From Gonium pectorale (taxonomy: Eukaryota; Chlorophyta; Chlorophyceae; Chlamydomonadales; Volvocaceae): a stretch of DNA of 27,729 nt. A program made the translations under genes and the position numbers. Location: the NCBI GenBank assembly GCA_001584585.1, contig LSYV01000010.1, positions 638,159 through 665,887 on the forward strand, in the 5' to 3' direction. Under the pieces are notes generated by a model that saw only the letters and a program-made list of their open reading frames with translations, did no database searches and was not told the DNA's origin. Positions 1 to 11,651 of the stretch are shown in pieces. Positions within the stretch are counted from its first letter, which is position 1, and the number at the start of each line of letters is the position of its first letter.

Positions 1-2760
1 GCCACCCCCCACCCACTCCCCACCCTCCCCTCATACGTTCCTGATACCTGAAACAGGCATACATTCAGGTACTTCCCTGAAAATGCATTTCATTGGCAAT
101 TCCTCGGGCATGCCGGCAGGGTGCGTGCGTGCCACCCAAACCCTCCTTCCCTTCTTCCCCTTTCAACCACCCCGACTTCACTAAACCATACCATCCATCC
201 AAACAATACAAACGTCCCTGTCTCTCCTCCCCATCCCCCGCTTCTAACCCGTCCCCCTTCCGTGAACGCCCCCTGGACCCGCTGAACAGCCTATTTCCGA
301 CCACCCCCCATATTTACGTACGCAGTTAGACAACAAGACGGTCACGGCGTATCCACCAAGCCAGCCAGTTTTCAGCCAGCGCGGGCACTTGCAATCACAT
401 GGGAGGAGCTCGTCCTCCGTTCTATTAAAAGCATTAACACAGACCTTGCACGTGCGTGCAACTAGTCCTGGACAACGACTTCCGCTCCTTCCGTCTCCCA
501 GGAACCGAGCGCGAAGGGCAAGCGCTTCTGGTAGATCCTATGATATTTGCCATCCCATTTGCACGTGCACATGGTTAAACACCCAACTCGTCTACCGGCC
601 CACCTGGGGAGCTCGCAGGGCGCCCCATTCACATGCAAGCCGCAAACACTTACACACCTACTCGCGTCAATCCTGTCCGTGTATTATACAATCCCCCATC
701 ATTAGGAATACCGGTAGTAAAATCACTCGGATGCGAGTGCAGTTGCCGCGATGCCCTCAGGCGCCTACCTCCAGCAGTGAAGGGAAATCATTGGAAATCA
801 TACGTAGCACCTCTGCCGACCAAGATTCAGTCGCGCCCTTGACGAGCGCCATAGCGCAATGGCATCTTCACTGTGCAAGAGAACACGCATGCGCAGCAGC
901 AGACCGCAGACAAAAGCACTCTTGCGGTATGCAAGTCAAGTACCAATTCCCTCGGGGCTCGCCTCCATGCCAACCGCCCAAAACTGCCAACCGTCAAGGG
1001 CTGTGACCAGCGAGACCCCTCAAACGGTTCCCCGTGTCCCGCCCACCCAGCTGTGCGCTGATTGCTACCAAGTCCCGCATTCCAAACATTACGCATGTCA
1101 CGGCCGGCCTTCGGGACCAGTAAGCCCGCGCCGACCCCAGCCTTCCCGCCCGACCGGTACGCCCCACAAGCCCGCACCGACTCAACCTTCCAGCAGCCAC
1201 ACCCACGGACCTCCTGCTACGCCTATCACTCCGGCACCACCCCTCGCCCATCCCGTTTATCCCAACAATCTCGACCTTGTACACCGCATGGTCCCTCCAT
1301 GCAGGGCCCGTTAAACACGCCAAGCCGTCTCCAGCAATGAGATGCCGCCGGGGCGCATCAACACGGGCACGCAGTCCCCTTTATAAACCCGGGCCGCGCG
1401 TACGCGCACAACAAAAGTCACGGTCATAAGAGGAAGCCAACACATTTATGCTGCAATGCGCACAGGAACGCAGTGCATAATGTTGGGGCATTCGGAGCCA
1501 CACACACACGACAGGGTGCATGCACCGAGCCTGGCGCAGCGGCCGCAAGACATACAATACCGGCGTGGCATCCTTTCTCCCCCTTCCTTCAACCTGCCAT
1601 TTGGCTCGTTGCACTTCACCAAGCCATTAGCCACGGTAGGTCCCTTCCTGACATTCAGTGCACCCTTTGAAAGCCGGTACAACCATGACAATCCTTTCTT
1701 GGATAAAAAGCTGCCGCCAAAGGAATGGCGTTCAACCCAGCGATGAGCGGGGCGGAAACCACCCACCACCACTCGAGCGCGCTTGTCGCCTCGCTCTCAC
1801 CCACCCACCCTTCACGGGTCTTCCCGCCAACCGACTGCTCCCCACCTCCCCACACACTCGACTTCCCCGCAGTCTATCTGCTTGCTTATCCGTTCAGCAT
1901 CCATTGCTCGTCCCGACCTTACGGCGCGCGCCCGTTGCCTGTTGCCGCGTACCGTGCCTTGCTTAGCAAGTCTTCCTGTCCGCTCGCCTAATTGCCTCGT
2001 GGCTTCAGTCGTTTTCTATCAACCAGTTAATGTTCACCGTCAACACCACCCCGCCCCATCATCTTGCTGCACACGCGCTCCACCGGTTTCGCTGGAGCCG
2101 CCCTGGCGCCCTCATCCCCTGGCCTCCCATGGACATTGGAATGCCCGGGTGCCAGCCCCGACGCCCGACTCAGCCGACTGTCAAGGACACGCCGCACGAG
2201 CTGCGCTGTTGGATTCGCCCAGCACACCGCTCGGTCCCCCGACTACTTTCCCGGCCTGCAGTCCAGGCGGTGAGCATGATGACCTGCCGGCCGGCGAACA
2301 CGCGGCAAAGCGCCACAGCAGCCATGGCTGCAGCCGCCAGCGCCCCAGCCCGCGCAGATCGCTAAAGAAAAAAGCTGCTAATGAGAAAGAGGGGGTGCAC
2401 CTACCGCCAAAGTCGCCGCGGCGCCGCCAGGCAACCCCGGTGCGCGTTGCCGGCCCCTCCGGGATGCGTGCCGTAATACCCATCGCAAGAAACCTCCGTG
2501 ATGTGCGCTCCAGCCACTAGGAAATGTGCTTGCTGGGGTTCGAACTGCGTCGATCGGCCGTACTTGGAGACGGGCCGTTGACCAGCCTGTAGCAGCGCGG
2601 CAGCGGAACCTATCCAGCCTTGACTCACCCTACAAGAGCACACAGGCGGCAGAACGACTCGAAACTGAATTCCTGCGTAGGCCGATGCCTCTGTATCCCA
2701 CAATACAGCATGCCCCCTTCACCATGTGCAAGACGCCGCGGCTTGCGTGCGTTACGATTG
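1..2760. other. gene-poor, C-rich region without supported genes
   Basis: This stretch is rich in C/A-runs (CCACCC, CCCACC) and keeps several frames open by composition alone. The longest open frame (plus strand, 1783..2520, 245 codons) is Pro/Ser/Arg-rich, has no recognisable domain and overlaps open frames on the other strand, so I do not call it. On the minus strand, 2401..2703 reads as a somewhat protein-like peptide. It is followed by a 43-nt segment (about 2361..2403) with intron-like ends (GTAGGT...CTTTAG) and a very strong polypyrimidine tract. That segment is probably too short to be a real intron and resembles the inverted-repeat arms near 13232 and 13561. It may be repeat debris. 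Confidence 0.5.
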
Positions 2761-3062
2761 AGAAGTCCTGATACAATCAATAAGTTATGATTTAACAGTC
2801 CTCCTCCTCACGCATCGTTTGCACCCTACCTAAAGCGCACTGCACATTGATACGCGTGTGTTAGTGCCTTTGGCGGCCATGAACCCCCTGCGGTTGATTG
2901 CCTCCTGCTTTGCTTCAATGGCGGAGGCAACGTCTGCACGCCGTCGTTACGATTCATCACATCGCCGTCATCAGAAATACTCAATTCCATTGAATGTTGG
3001 CGCCGCGCGCCAGAGCCGGCGCTGGCGGCAGCGACCCCCCTACCGCCGAAGCCGATAGCGCT
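2761..3062. other. 3' flank of the cyclase gene
   Basis: This sequence lies just downstream of the cyclase stop codon when read on the minus strand, so it should hold the 3' untranslated region. It is more AT-rich than its surroundings (for example around 2769..2800). I saw no TGTAA-type polyadenylation signal on the minus strand close to the stop. No open frame here looks like a gene. Confidence 0.4.
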
Positions 3063-6000
3063 TCAACGTATGCCAGTACCAGCACCATCAGTGTGACTGT
3101 TGGTATTGGCACCGCCACCGCCGAAGCCAGCGTCGCCGCAACCGGCGACAGCGGCAGCGCCGCCTTTGGCACCTGCGCCAACACCAGCGGCCCGGCCAAC
3201 CGCCTCGGCCGCCATGGTCCGGCGGGCCAGCTCCATTTGTTGCCGCACCACGTCACCGTCAGACATGGCGACCCCACGGCTTGCGCTGCCCCACAGGGCG
3301 CCCATTGGCGGCGAGGGCCCCATGCACAGCGTGAGTGGGGACGACTCGGCGAACTGGGAGCGGCAGACGTTGGGCTGGGGCCGCCACAGGAAGGTCTGTG
3401 GCAGAGGCGTCGTGCACGGAAGCGTGTGCTGGTTAGGTGTCTGCCAGCACAACTGAGGGGCGCTATACAGAGGGTTGCTATAGAGAGGGGCGCTATCGCA
3501 TGTTTCCGTCCCAGTGTCTTACAATGGTGAAGCCGACCGGCCGCCCGGACCCGCGTTGCTAGCAGCGCATAAAAGCCCATGCTGCCTCAAGCCCTCATCA
3601 CCCCGCTTTTCTAGCTACGACGCCCCACACTCCTCCTCCTCCTGCTCACTTGCATCTCCCCCTTGCCCTTGACCTGCACGCCGCCCGTGGGGGCCCACGC
3701 CTCGTCCGGCAGCAGCGCCGCCGTGGCCGCGCTGGCGTGGATGGCGCCCGGCTCACAGGTGCTCTCCATGCGGCTGGCGGTGTTGACGGTGTCCCCGAAC
3801 AGGCAGAACCGCGGCATCTTGGAGCCCACTATGCCCGCCGTGACGGGGCCGCTGTGGAGACCCACGCGCAGCTTCAGCGGCTGCCCGTCGTGGGGCATAC
3901 TCATGCCGCCGATCTCCCGCCGCATCGCCTTTGCGAACGACATGACCTTGACCGCGTGCAGCGCGTCCTCCGAGCCGTCCTGCCGCACGGCCTTGAAGCC
4001 GTCGTCGTCAAACGCGATCAGGCCGCCTACCACCATGAAGCAGTCGCCGATGGTCTCCACCTGAGCACGGGCGGGGCAAGATACGACCGAGAAAGTACAG
4101 GCTCGGTCAGTCGCGGGAGCACTAAGCGCGAAGGCCAAAGTGAAGCCTTCAGGAATTTGATATCGCCATAACCCCCGCGGCAGCAGAAGCACCAAGGGTA
4201 CACGGCGCGCGTTGGAACCTCTTATCAGCAGGATACGGATCCTGAGAACCGCAAAATTCAGCTCCACCGTTCGTTGGTTGGAGCGCAGAGGCCAACACAG
4301 CCGCCAAACCACAAACGCGAACACAACGCAATCTTTGCTTGGCAGTCCCGGGCACATCCGCGCCCGTCACAATCCCGGTCCCAGCCCGACCCCGAGCAAC
4401 GGCCATTACCCACACCCTCGACCGGATGGATTACCCAAAACCCGGCCACTCCCGCAACCACAGCCACGTCACATCGGGCCCAGGCAGTGCTTTCTGTGTC
4501 ACACCTTGTAGACGCCATAGACGTCGCAGAGGCTGTCGAAGCGCGTGAAGAGACTGTTCAGAAAGGCCATCACCTGCAGCGGCTCCAGGCAGTCGCACAT
4601 GGACGTGAAGCCGACAATGTCCGCAAACAGCACCGTCACGCAGCGGTGTGTTGTCGCCAGGGGCGCGGCCAACCGAACCATGAGCTCATAGCTGCCGGGC
4701 CCCACGGCCTTCTCTTGTGTCACCGCTGCCCCTTCCCCTGCCGTTGCCACTGCCGCTGCCTGCTGCGCTAATATCCCGGAAGCAGGCGCCACGGGCGGCG
4801 AGCTGCCATGGCTTGGGCCGCCGTGCCCTGCGTGGCGTGGTACGATGGTGGAGGCGAGCGCGCTGCGCCCCGTAGCCTCCACGCGGCGATTAGCGACGAC
4901 GGCAACGCTGGCCGCCGACGCTGTGGAGCTCCTCAGCAACCCGCCTCGCATCATCATGTGTTGGATTGCCTGGCGGGGGAAAATCGCCTCCAGCAGCTGC
5001 AGATGGGGGATCATGGAGTCGGAAGGCGTTCTCAGAAGCGAAACCAGAGGCGAACGGGGGCCGCGGATGGGAGAGAGAAGCGAATGAGAGAGGGCGCGTG
5101 CGCTGCGCGTGGTACATGGTTAGCATATACGGCAGGAGCGGAGGGACTGGATATAGGGTCAGTGGAGCCCAGCTGTTGTTTCGCGAGCAACAGGGTGTCC
5201 CCATCTAGAAGCTCGACCCCAACAACCGAAGCAGCAACGATCCGGGCCTCCGGTATCTGCATTGTACTATGACTTCTGGGCCACGATTTGGATTGCGGGC
5301 AGTTTGTTGCCGTGAATGCGCGGTTTTCCAGGCGCGTTTTGGGCCTTCTTTACAGCGGACCAATATCTGCACTGCTTTTAGCAACCTTAGGAACGTCGAG
5401 CAACGTACCTTCAGCTGACAGGCTAGGACGCTCTCCAGCCGCTTCACATGAGCATCCCGTGCAGCCAGCGCCGCCTCCACCTCCGCCAATTTAGTCTCTG
5501 CCGCCTTGGCAGATTGTACGACATCGTCGACGTCGTGTGCTGTGAGGACGAGCAGCGGCTCAGCGGCTGCCTCGGCGAAAGCGAGCGCACCATCGCCAGG
5601 CCCGGTGGCGCCGGCGGCAGGTTCCGGCTCTGAACCGGTGTCCGGCGGCGGCATGATCAAGCGGAGGCGAACCTGCGGAAAATTGCGGATACGGCTGATA
5701 CGACGACTTTGAATTCCTTCGAATTCCTTCCGAATGCCAAGGGACCGAGCCACGCCCCATCCTGCAAGACGCGGTACGGTAGGACATGCAAAGCATTTGC
5801 AAACAACGCCCGCCCGCCTGCCCTGCAAAGCCACCACCAAGCCAGGCCGCTACATTCAAATCCCGTAAGCGACCCGTCCGTGGAGTCTGCACCTGATGCC
5901 ACCGGCCCGGCTGCCCAACAGCAGAACCCTGGGACGTGCTGTCGCCACTAGCACGGCCGCCGGCGACAGTGGTGGTGCCGATGCCATCACGCGGCCCTGT

Positions 6001-8796
6001 GAGGGCGAGGCGGCCTCCTCGCGCTTCCGCACCGCCTTCCCTCGCCATGCGATTTGAGCACAGGGCATTGGCGCCTGGGGGTCTTATGCTCCTGGAGCTG
6101 GCGCTGCGCGAACCCGCACCCAAGCTGTTGGGCCTGTTGGGCGGCGGGTCGGGCGGGTAGGTTGCCAGGAGCGTCTCCATCCGGCTATGCGTGCTCAGCC
6201 GCCGCAAGCGACTGCCGCCGCCGCCAGATTCGCAACCACCAGCAGCAACACCGGTGCTGCAAGCGGCTACAGAGGCAGCTACGGCTGTGGTGTTGACCGC
6301 CTCCTGCGCCTCCTCCGCTGGCGGCTGAGACACCGGCAGGTCAGCGCCCTGCCCTCCACCCTCAGTAACTTGGCCGCCTCGCAGCGGCTGCTCCCCACCT
6401 CTGTCGGGCCGTTGCTGCCGTGGGCGCTCCGCGCCAAGCAGGCCCAGCAGGCTGGACCTGTCATCCGACATGAGCATCGCGGATGAGGGTGGCGGCGACG
6501 TTGGCAGCATAGTTGAAGGTGGCCGCACCAAAAGCGGGTCACTGCCACTGGCGGATGCTTGCGTGAAGGGCGACTGACCATCGTCCAGGAATAACTTGAT
6601 GCTCCGCTCCGAAGCCATTAAGCCGTCGACCGTGTCTGCATATGCGTCCATCGTGACGTCCTTTACAGGCCGCCGCTGCTGCTGTGCCGCGATGGACTCC
6701 GGGGCATCACCGGGTGCGGCGCCGGCGGTCGGCCCAGCCCACTGCGGGGCTGCCAGCGAGGCGTCCCGCCCGCCCTGCGCGTCGCCTGCTGTCGCAACCG
6801 CACTATGTTCTGGCCCTTCGTATTTCGCGCTCTCCTCGAGCAGCCACGCCAGCTCCGCCACCTCATCCGCCTGCGATGCCAAGATATGACGGACCCGTGT
6901 CTGGGTGTCCCACTAAACTTCATCCTAGGAGCACTACCGCTGAGATGCAGGACTGAGTCACTGGGCGTGTAATGCGCTTTCCACAACATTACTGTGCGCC
7001 ACAGGCTGGCGCTATGCCGGCTATGGACTGCAAGCTAATCCTAACAGGCGAGGCGCAACGAACAAAGCAGTCCAAGCTTGCTTGCGTCGCCGCGGTCACC
7101 CCATCTCCCCAAAGGGCTTTCACTGACTGCACCAGTCCTTCCCCTGTCTGTGTAAAGCAAATCTTCCTCACAGTACCACAGCTACAACCCTGCCTACGAC
7201 AGCACCACAAGTGCAGCCTAATATCGCACCTCAGGAATCGGGTTGACCCATGACGGGGACACGGGTGAAATGCTGCTGCTGATGATGGCGCTGACACCGC
7301 TGGCGCTGACGCTAGTACTGCCTCCAGAGACAGATGCTGCCGCTGCTGTCTGCACCTGCGGCATGTCTCGGTGGATGCTTCGCAGCAGAGTGGTGGGTGG
7401 CGCCAGCCGCCGCTGGGTGTTGCCTGCAGATCCCGCCTGGCTTCCAGCCCCTGCCAACACACCACCACCAGGGCGGGCGCTGTCTGCAAGCTCTCCACCC
7501 GGAGGCAGGGCACCAATGCGGACGCGCCCGCCCACAGGGCGCACCGGGATCACAGGGCCACCGCGGCGGGGGGCCTCGTACAGCGACATCGGGGGCTCGC
7601 CCTGCATAGCCTCTGCGCTGTCCAGTAGATGCCCTAGCTCCGGGTCAGGCAGCCTCGTGCTCCCGCCACCAGTGCTGCGCTCCCCGAGCAGCCGTGACCG
7701 GGTGATGAAGCCGGCGGGTGGCGGCGGGGGCGGCATCGGCGGTGGCGGCCAGGCCTGTGCTGCCGGCTGCTGCTGGGGCTGTTCATAGATGCCGCGCAAG
7801 GCATTCCCGCACGGCTGCATGTCGTACGGCAGCGCGTTGGGAAGGAACGCTGATGCGTCAGCAGTTCTTTGGGTTTCAGCTCTAGAACGCGGCAGCATAT
7901 ACTGTGGAAGCCCAGAGGCAGGCAGGGGCTGCCCGCTGGGCTTGCCTGGGGTGATGCAAGCACTGGCCCCCATCATCACGCATGCCTGGAGCCGCTGTGA
8001 CGAGCTCGAAACCGGATGCTGCTGCATTTGGCTGGACTGCTCTTGCGGCTGCGGCAGGGATGTCTCCTCCACAGCCGGCAGAAGGGAGATCCCCGAAGCC
8101 TCGGCCTGGAGGGCAGAGGGCGACCGGGGGGAGGGACCGACAGCCAGCCGCCGCAGTCAAGAGCGTGCGACAAAACTCCGCCCCAACCCCTACAATAGAC
8201 GGTGACCAACCAAGCTTTCGAGCTTCCAACCCTGGCGAAGGGTCCATGTCGTTGGTTTGGCCGCAGGGGACTGCAAAGAGATATCATGGACCGTTTCTTA
8301 CCTCTGTACAGCCCATGATTAGCTGCTCCGCCAGGCCGTCCAGCATTCGGAACGCGATGCCGGGCGGAATCAGGCGAGAGACGTCTTCACACCGGGCCCG
8401 AAGCGCAGCCGCAAGGGACGCCAAGCTCCGGCCTTCTGCTGGAGCTGTATACCCTTGAACAAGGGGGCCGCAGGGCTTTGCGCCCTGTAGAGAAGCTAGT
8501 AATTGGATACGCTCCAACTGATAGACGGGCAGCAGCAGCGCGCACAACCTACCCAGAGCTTTTCGGCTGAAGGCGTAGCATGGTAGACATGGCTACGTTT
8601 GCAGAGGTCAAGTGAGGGTGACCAACAATCCAAGTAAGTCCAGGGTGAACTGCTGCAGCACCACTGACCCTGTCAAGGCGCCAAGCACAATCATTGCAGG
8701 AAGCGCCTCTTCCACATATTCCCACATCGCTGAAAACCGCTGCTGCTGTGGCTGGCCACCCACGAAACGGTCGTGAGTCATAGCTATCGACGCCAT
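3063..8796 (-). CDS. class III nucleotide cyclase, guanylate-cyclase type, 8-exon model
   Basis: The product is predicted to convert GTP to cyclic GMP. The model has exons 8665..8796, 8302..8592, 7230..8105, 5893..6870, 5409..5672, 4505..4996, 3650..4060 and 3063..3395. Every intron is GT-AG and phase 0, giving about 1258 residues. The catalytic domain (about 960-1160) is complete. Metal aspartates are D973 in FADIVGFT and D1017 in ETIGDC. The purine-selecting pair is E1013 and C1097 (FCLFGDTV), which is the guanylate rather than adenylate combination. Transition-state N1104 and R1108 are in NTASRMES. An Ala/Glu-rich segment predicted as coiled coil (about 800-850) runs directly into LLEAIFPRQ, as in the usual signalling linker. 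Residues 1-760 are Pro/Gly/Ser/Gln-rich with a polyproline run and match nothing I recognise. I see no kinase-homology or receptor domain. Exons from 7230 down to 3063 are firm, 8302..8592 is probable and the first exon is uncertain. Confidence 0.85.
3453..3500. repeat. short imperfect tandem repeat in a cyclase intron
   Basis: The motif gaggggcgctat occurs twice, about 30 nt apart (near 3455 and 3487), with related gagggttgctata sequence between the copies. It lies inside the last intron of the cyclase gene (3396..3649). It is probably a local tandem duplication with no evident function. Confidence 0.6.
8608..8796 (-). CDS. small membrane-anchored ORF or first exon of the cyclase gene
   Basis: A 62-residue frame starts at an ATG in good context (gtgcATGGCG) and reads [19 protein letters not shown] followed by a hydrophobic stretch, consistent with one membrane helix. 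There are two readings. In the first, it is the cyclase N-terminus, with a splice from 8665 (TCA|GTGG) to 8592 (cgtag|CCATG). That 72-nt intron keeps phase 0, like every other intron of the gene. In the second, it is a separate tiny protein ending at TGA 8608. Its short Trp-Glu-Leu-Pro-hydrophobic start loosely recalls the MWFE (NDUFA1) subunit of complex I, but the conserved soluble tail of that family is missing, so I do not name it. The first reading seems slightly more likely. Confidence 0.35.
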   Translation of the reverse strand: MASIAMTHDRFVGGQPQQQRFSAMWEYVEEALPAMIVLGALTGSVVLQQFTLDLLGLLVTLT

Positions 8797-9592
8797 GCAC
8801 AGTAGTAGCCAGGTGAATTAACAGTTAAATAGGTAATTGATGGATTGCTGCCAAGCATAATGCATGCGGTGGCAACCGTAAGGGTTCACAAGGTTGGTAG
8901 AAGTTGCACAGTATTTACACAGGAATTACATGACGATAGGCGAGTGGCTAGGACATCGGAGCATCCAGCCGTACGTAGGGACCTCGCTCGCTCTCCCAAG
9001 TCGCCGTACGCCCAAATAGAATCGTTGAAAAACAGTCAAGCACTGAAATGCGCGTCGAACATATTGATAACCCTTGGGGCCCGCCGGAGAGGTTGCGGCC
9101 GAGGTGTGAGGCAGCGGTATCTTGGCGGTTGGGATGCACGTACGTGCTTGCGGACTCGGCCGAGGTCCGCGGCATTTATGCACGTCATTCAAGTACATAT
9201 TGTATACGAATCAGGACATACAACGCCTCCGCTCTGCCCCATCCTGCTGAACGGTTGGTACGAGACGGGGGGCGAGGCTTTGCGCTCCTCTCGCATCGTA
9301 GTTTTTTCCTTATTATGCCTCCCTTGACCAAGCTGTAGCATGGTGGCTTGAAGGTAGAGCCAGGAGAACATCTCTGAGGAAATGCCGAATCCTGCACTCA
9401 ATTTCGCGATATGGTTCGCATCAGAAGATGTCATTGAACGGTTGCTTTGAAATTCATGCGTGTTCGGGCGGAGCGCCTCGCTGACGAGGCATGCGGGCAT
9501 GCAGCTGGCCCCGCGAACCCGCGAAGGCTGCCGAACCACGCAAGAGCAAGCTACCCTCCCTAGATCACACATTGATTCGCTGTGCCGCTGAC
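8797..9592. other. AT-richer intergenic region upstream of the cyclase
   Basis: This region is less GC-rich than the genes around it. On the minus strand, the first 60 bases carry AT-rich sequence (around 8818..8845, including ctatttaac) that could hold the cyclase promoter. Open frames 8845..9327 (plus, 160 codons) and 9189..9572 (minus, 127 codons) overlap, lack a domain or splice pattern I recognise, and are not called. Confidence 0.4.
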
Positions 9593-10325
9593 ATGGCGCA
9601 CGCGTCTACCACACCGTCTAGGTTTCGCCAGGCTTTGGGCGGCGTGCTGTTAGGGCTAAGTTCGGCTGTGGGCCTTCCTGAGGAGACTTTGGCGGCGGTG
9701 GCAGCCGGGACCGTTCGGGTTCGACAAGGGTGAGAGGGGCTGCCCCGCCTGAGTACTATGGGGGCTGCTGCATTGGCTGCGGCGGGCGGTGATGGCAGTC
9801 CGGGTGTCATGTGCAATTACCGGCAACACCGCATCAGTGACCGGATTGTGGACTGGTGACACGTCCCTGCGCTCGGGGACGACGACCGCGCTAGAGCGTC
9901 ATGAATTGGCAAGGCAGCTGGGGCCCAGGCCGCCAAACTGGGAGCGGCGGCGGTTTGCTGCCGCTCCGCTGGATGCCAAGGGTTGTGACCCAAGCAGGTC
10001 ACCAGGCCTCGGGCCTGAAAGCGCTGGGATGCCCCAAACGCGTAAACGCACCAGCAGCCGGCGCTGTATTCGCCGGGAAGGGTGCGGGAAACCCGTCCGA
10101 AATAAGCTCCACCGCGGCTTCTTCTTGTATGTGTGGACGTGTCACGCCATATCATGGCAACGCGGGAAAGTCCGTGTTGTGCAGATGGCGGGCATGGACA
10201 CGCCGTGTGCATGGGCATGTGGTGGTGAGGCCGGTCATGGCCCGGTATACCTTGTCGTTCATTACGAGCAGGCTCGTGATGCAGCCCGGCTCGTCTGTGC
10301 TAGAGTGTGCGGTTTGCTGTGCTAG
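9593..10325 (+). CDS. hypothetical protein, possible two-exon gene
   Basis: Exon 1 (9593..9729) starts at gacATGGCG and encodes an alanine/leucine-rich N-terminus containing ALGGVLLGLSSAVGLPEE. It ends at a good donor (CAAGG|GTGAG). Joining it to the acceptor at 9927-9928 (gcccag|G) keeps the frame and gives 177 residues, ending at TAG 10323-10325. The second part is Arg/Cys-rich and has no motif I recognise. A TGTAA polyadenylation-type signal of the kind used by volvocine algae lies at 10461-10465, about 136 nt after the stop. The first 44 nt of the proposed intron recur near 12484, so this could be a fragment of a repeated element rather than a host gene. Function is unknown and the acceptor choice is a guess. 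Confidence 0.3.
9730..9773 (+). repeat. dispersed repeat, copy A
   Basis: A segment beginning gtgagaggggctgccccg is repeated in diverged form at 12484..12526. Copy A starts exactly at a plausible 5' splice site, which is what an intron-borne or introner-like repeat would do. Two copies in one window are too few to define a family. Confidence 0.6.
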
Positions 10326-11420
10326 ACTGGGTGGTGATTCGGAGTGTACGGCAGGCGCCAGCTGTTCTTAGCCTGCGCATGTCGAGAGACCGACTGTTTC
10401 TCGACACCCAATCAACTTCCTGTGCACTGAGTCCTAGTCACCTCATTGTTCGGAAGGGCGTGTAAGAGAGACCTACAACTGACATGTGAGCCTGTTGGCT
10501 GAGCCGCTGCCCGGGGCAGGGCCGCCGCATGCAGCACTACCACACATTATTACGTTCCTTACCCCCAGAATACCCCCCATAAGTCGGTCTGCCAGCGGTT
10601 CGCCATTGACAAGTTACATATCCTGGCGTGACAGACGCGCAGGGCGGGCGCGGCAGCAGCACGCCTACGGTTCGGGTGGTTCCGATACGGCTGCTGGCCC
10701 TGTGGCTTGGCACGCGGTGCGAAGCCGCGCTCTCCGACGACGTGCAGTTGCGCCACGACTCGGCGAGTCGAGGCTTGCGCTACTGCGTAACGGTAGCTGT
10801 TACCAAACAGCTGACTGCAGGTTGATCAGGCCTAAGTCGGGCTGCCGGCTAGGGTGGCGTTCTTGGCTGACCTAGGAAGAAGGCTCTGTCCTAAGGCCGT
10901 GTGTATTACACTACATATGACAAGAAGAAGCGCCTTCAGCTGGAGGCGCGGACGCCAAGGCAAGCAGCCCGAGCAACCCGTCGTACGACGTGCACGACGT
11001 CCGTGGCACACAACACTGCCACATGTCTCACGTACAAAAGCACGCACACGCGCACAAAACCTCCCAAACCCCCCAGGGATGGCAACCGACAGTCGCTTGT
11101 ATCAAGAATGGCACGGCCGTCACATGCACATGACACAGGGCCGTCTGGGATTGGCAGGGCTCGCGCTGCCTGGTTATGTTAAACGTTTTTTCGAAAACGC
11201 CCCTTGTTGTGGACATGATTTACGAAAAATGAGAGGGCAAACTTGACCTGGACTTGAGAAAAATGAGGTTCTGATAGGTCGTCAGCCACACGAAGTCCAG
11301 GGTCCGCAAACAGCCCAAAACGTACGGGTCCGATCCCACCTGCCGCCAATCATGGACGGCCGCGGCAACATCTCACAAGGCCCCTACTTGGATGTGTGCC
11401 CAGGTGCTCAGTTCTGATTC
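10326..11420. other. intergenic region with weak coding fragments
   Basis: The TGTAA signal at 10461 probably marks the end of a plus-strand transcript. The frame 10628..10825 (plus, 65 codons) has a protein-like composition (VRVVPIRLLALWLG, VTVAVTKQLTAG) but no start, splice partner or domain that I can support. The sequence around 11181..11235 is AT-rich, with cgaaaacg and acgaaaa words that recur near 11521..11540. I see no complete gene. Confidence 0.4.
10461..10465 (+). promoter_or_regulatory. TGTAA polyadenylation-type signal
   Basis: TGTAA is the standard polyadenylation signal in Chlamydomonas and Volvox nuclear genes. This copy lies about 136 nt after the proposed stop at 10325 and about 90 nt after the stop of an overlapping plus-strand frame (9901..10371). 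It supports a plus-strand transcript ending near 10480, but a 5-base word also occurs by chance. Confidence 0.35.
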
Positions 11421-11608
11421 ATTAACATCGTTTTCGTGGTGATCCTGATGGGCGGTGAAGTATCAGGTGCTTATGTGTGTGATGCTTCGGTTTTCGTTTT
11501 GCACCACTGGCAGCACCCCTCGAAACGTTTACGAAAACGGCACGGTCCCGTTGGGGCGAAATCGTCCCCAGCCAAACGAATTTCGTGGCCTCCGGAGGAA
11601 GGGGAAAC

Positions 11609-11651
11609 GTGCGGCCTGACGAATCCCCAAAATGGAAGATAACCAGGCTGG
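11609..11651 (+). repeat. 43-bp dispersed repeat, copy 1
   Basis: These 43 bases match 12435..12477 with a single mismatch (aacc versus aaac near position 34). The identity stops abruptly after caggctgg on the right in both places, as expected for the end of an inserted element. On the left, copy 2 is cut by the run of N, so the true repeat may be longer. Confidence 0.85.

Noticed and set aside
2361..2403. Minus-strand intron with ideal polypyrimidine tract
   Set aside because: At 43 nt it is shorter than plausible algal introns, and the sequence resembles the inverted-repeat arms elsewhere in the window.
1783..2520. 245-codon plus-strand open frame
   Set aside because: It is Pro/Ser/Arg-rich, has no domain or splice pattern, and lies in C-rich DNA where several frames stay open by composition.
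2530..2560. tRNA T-arm (ggttcgaac)
   Set aside because: The bases on either side of the loop do not pair, and no acceptor or anticodon stem is present.
8608..8796. Complex I MWFE (NDUFA1) subunit
   Set aside because: Only a short Trp-Glu-Leu-Pro-hydrophobic pattern fits. The conserved soluble C-terminal part is absent and cannot be found by splicing nearby.
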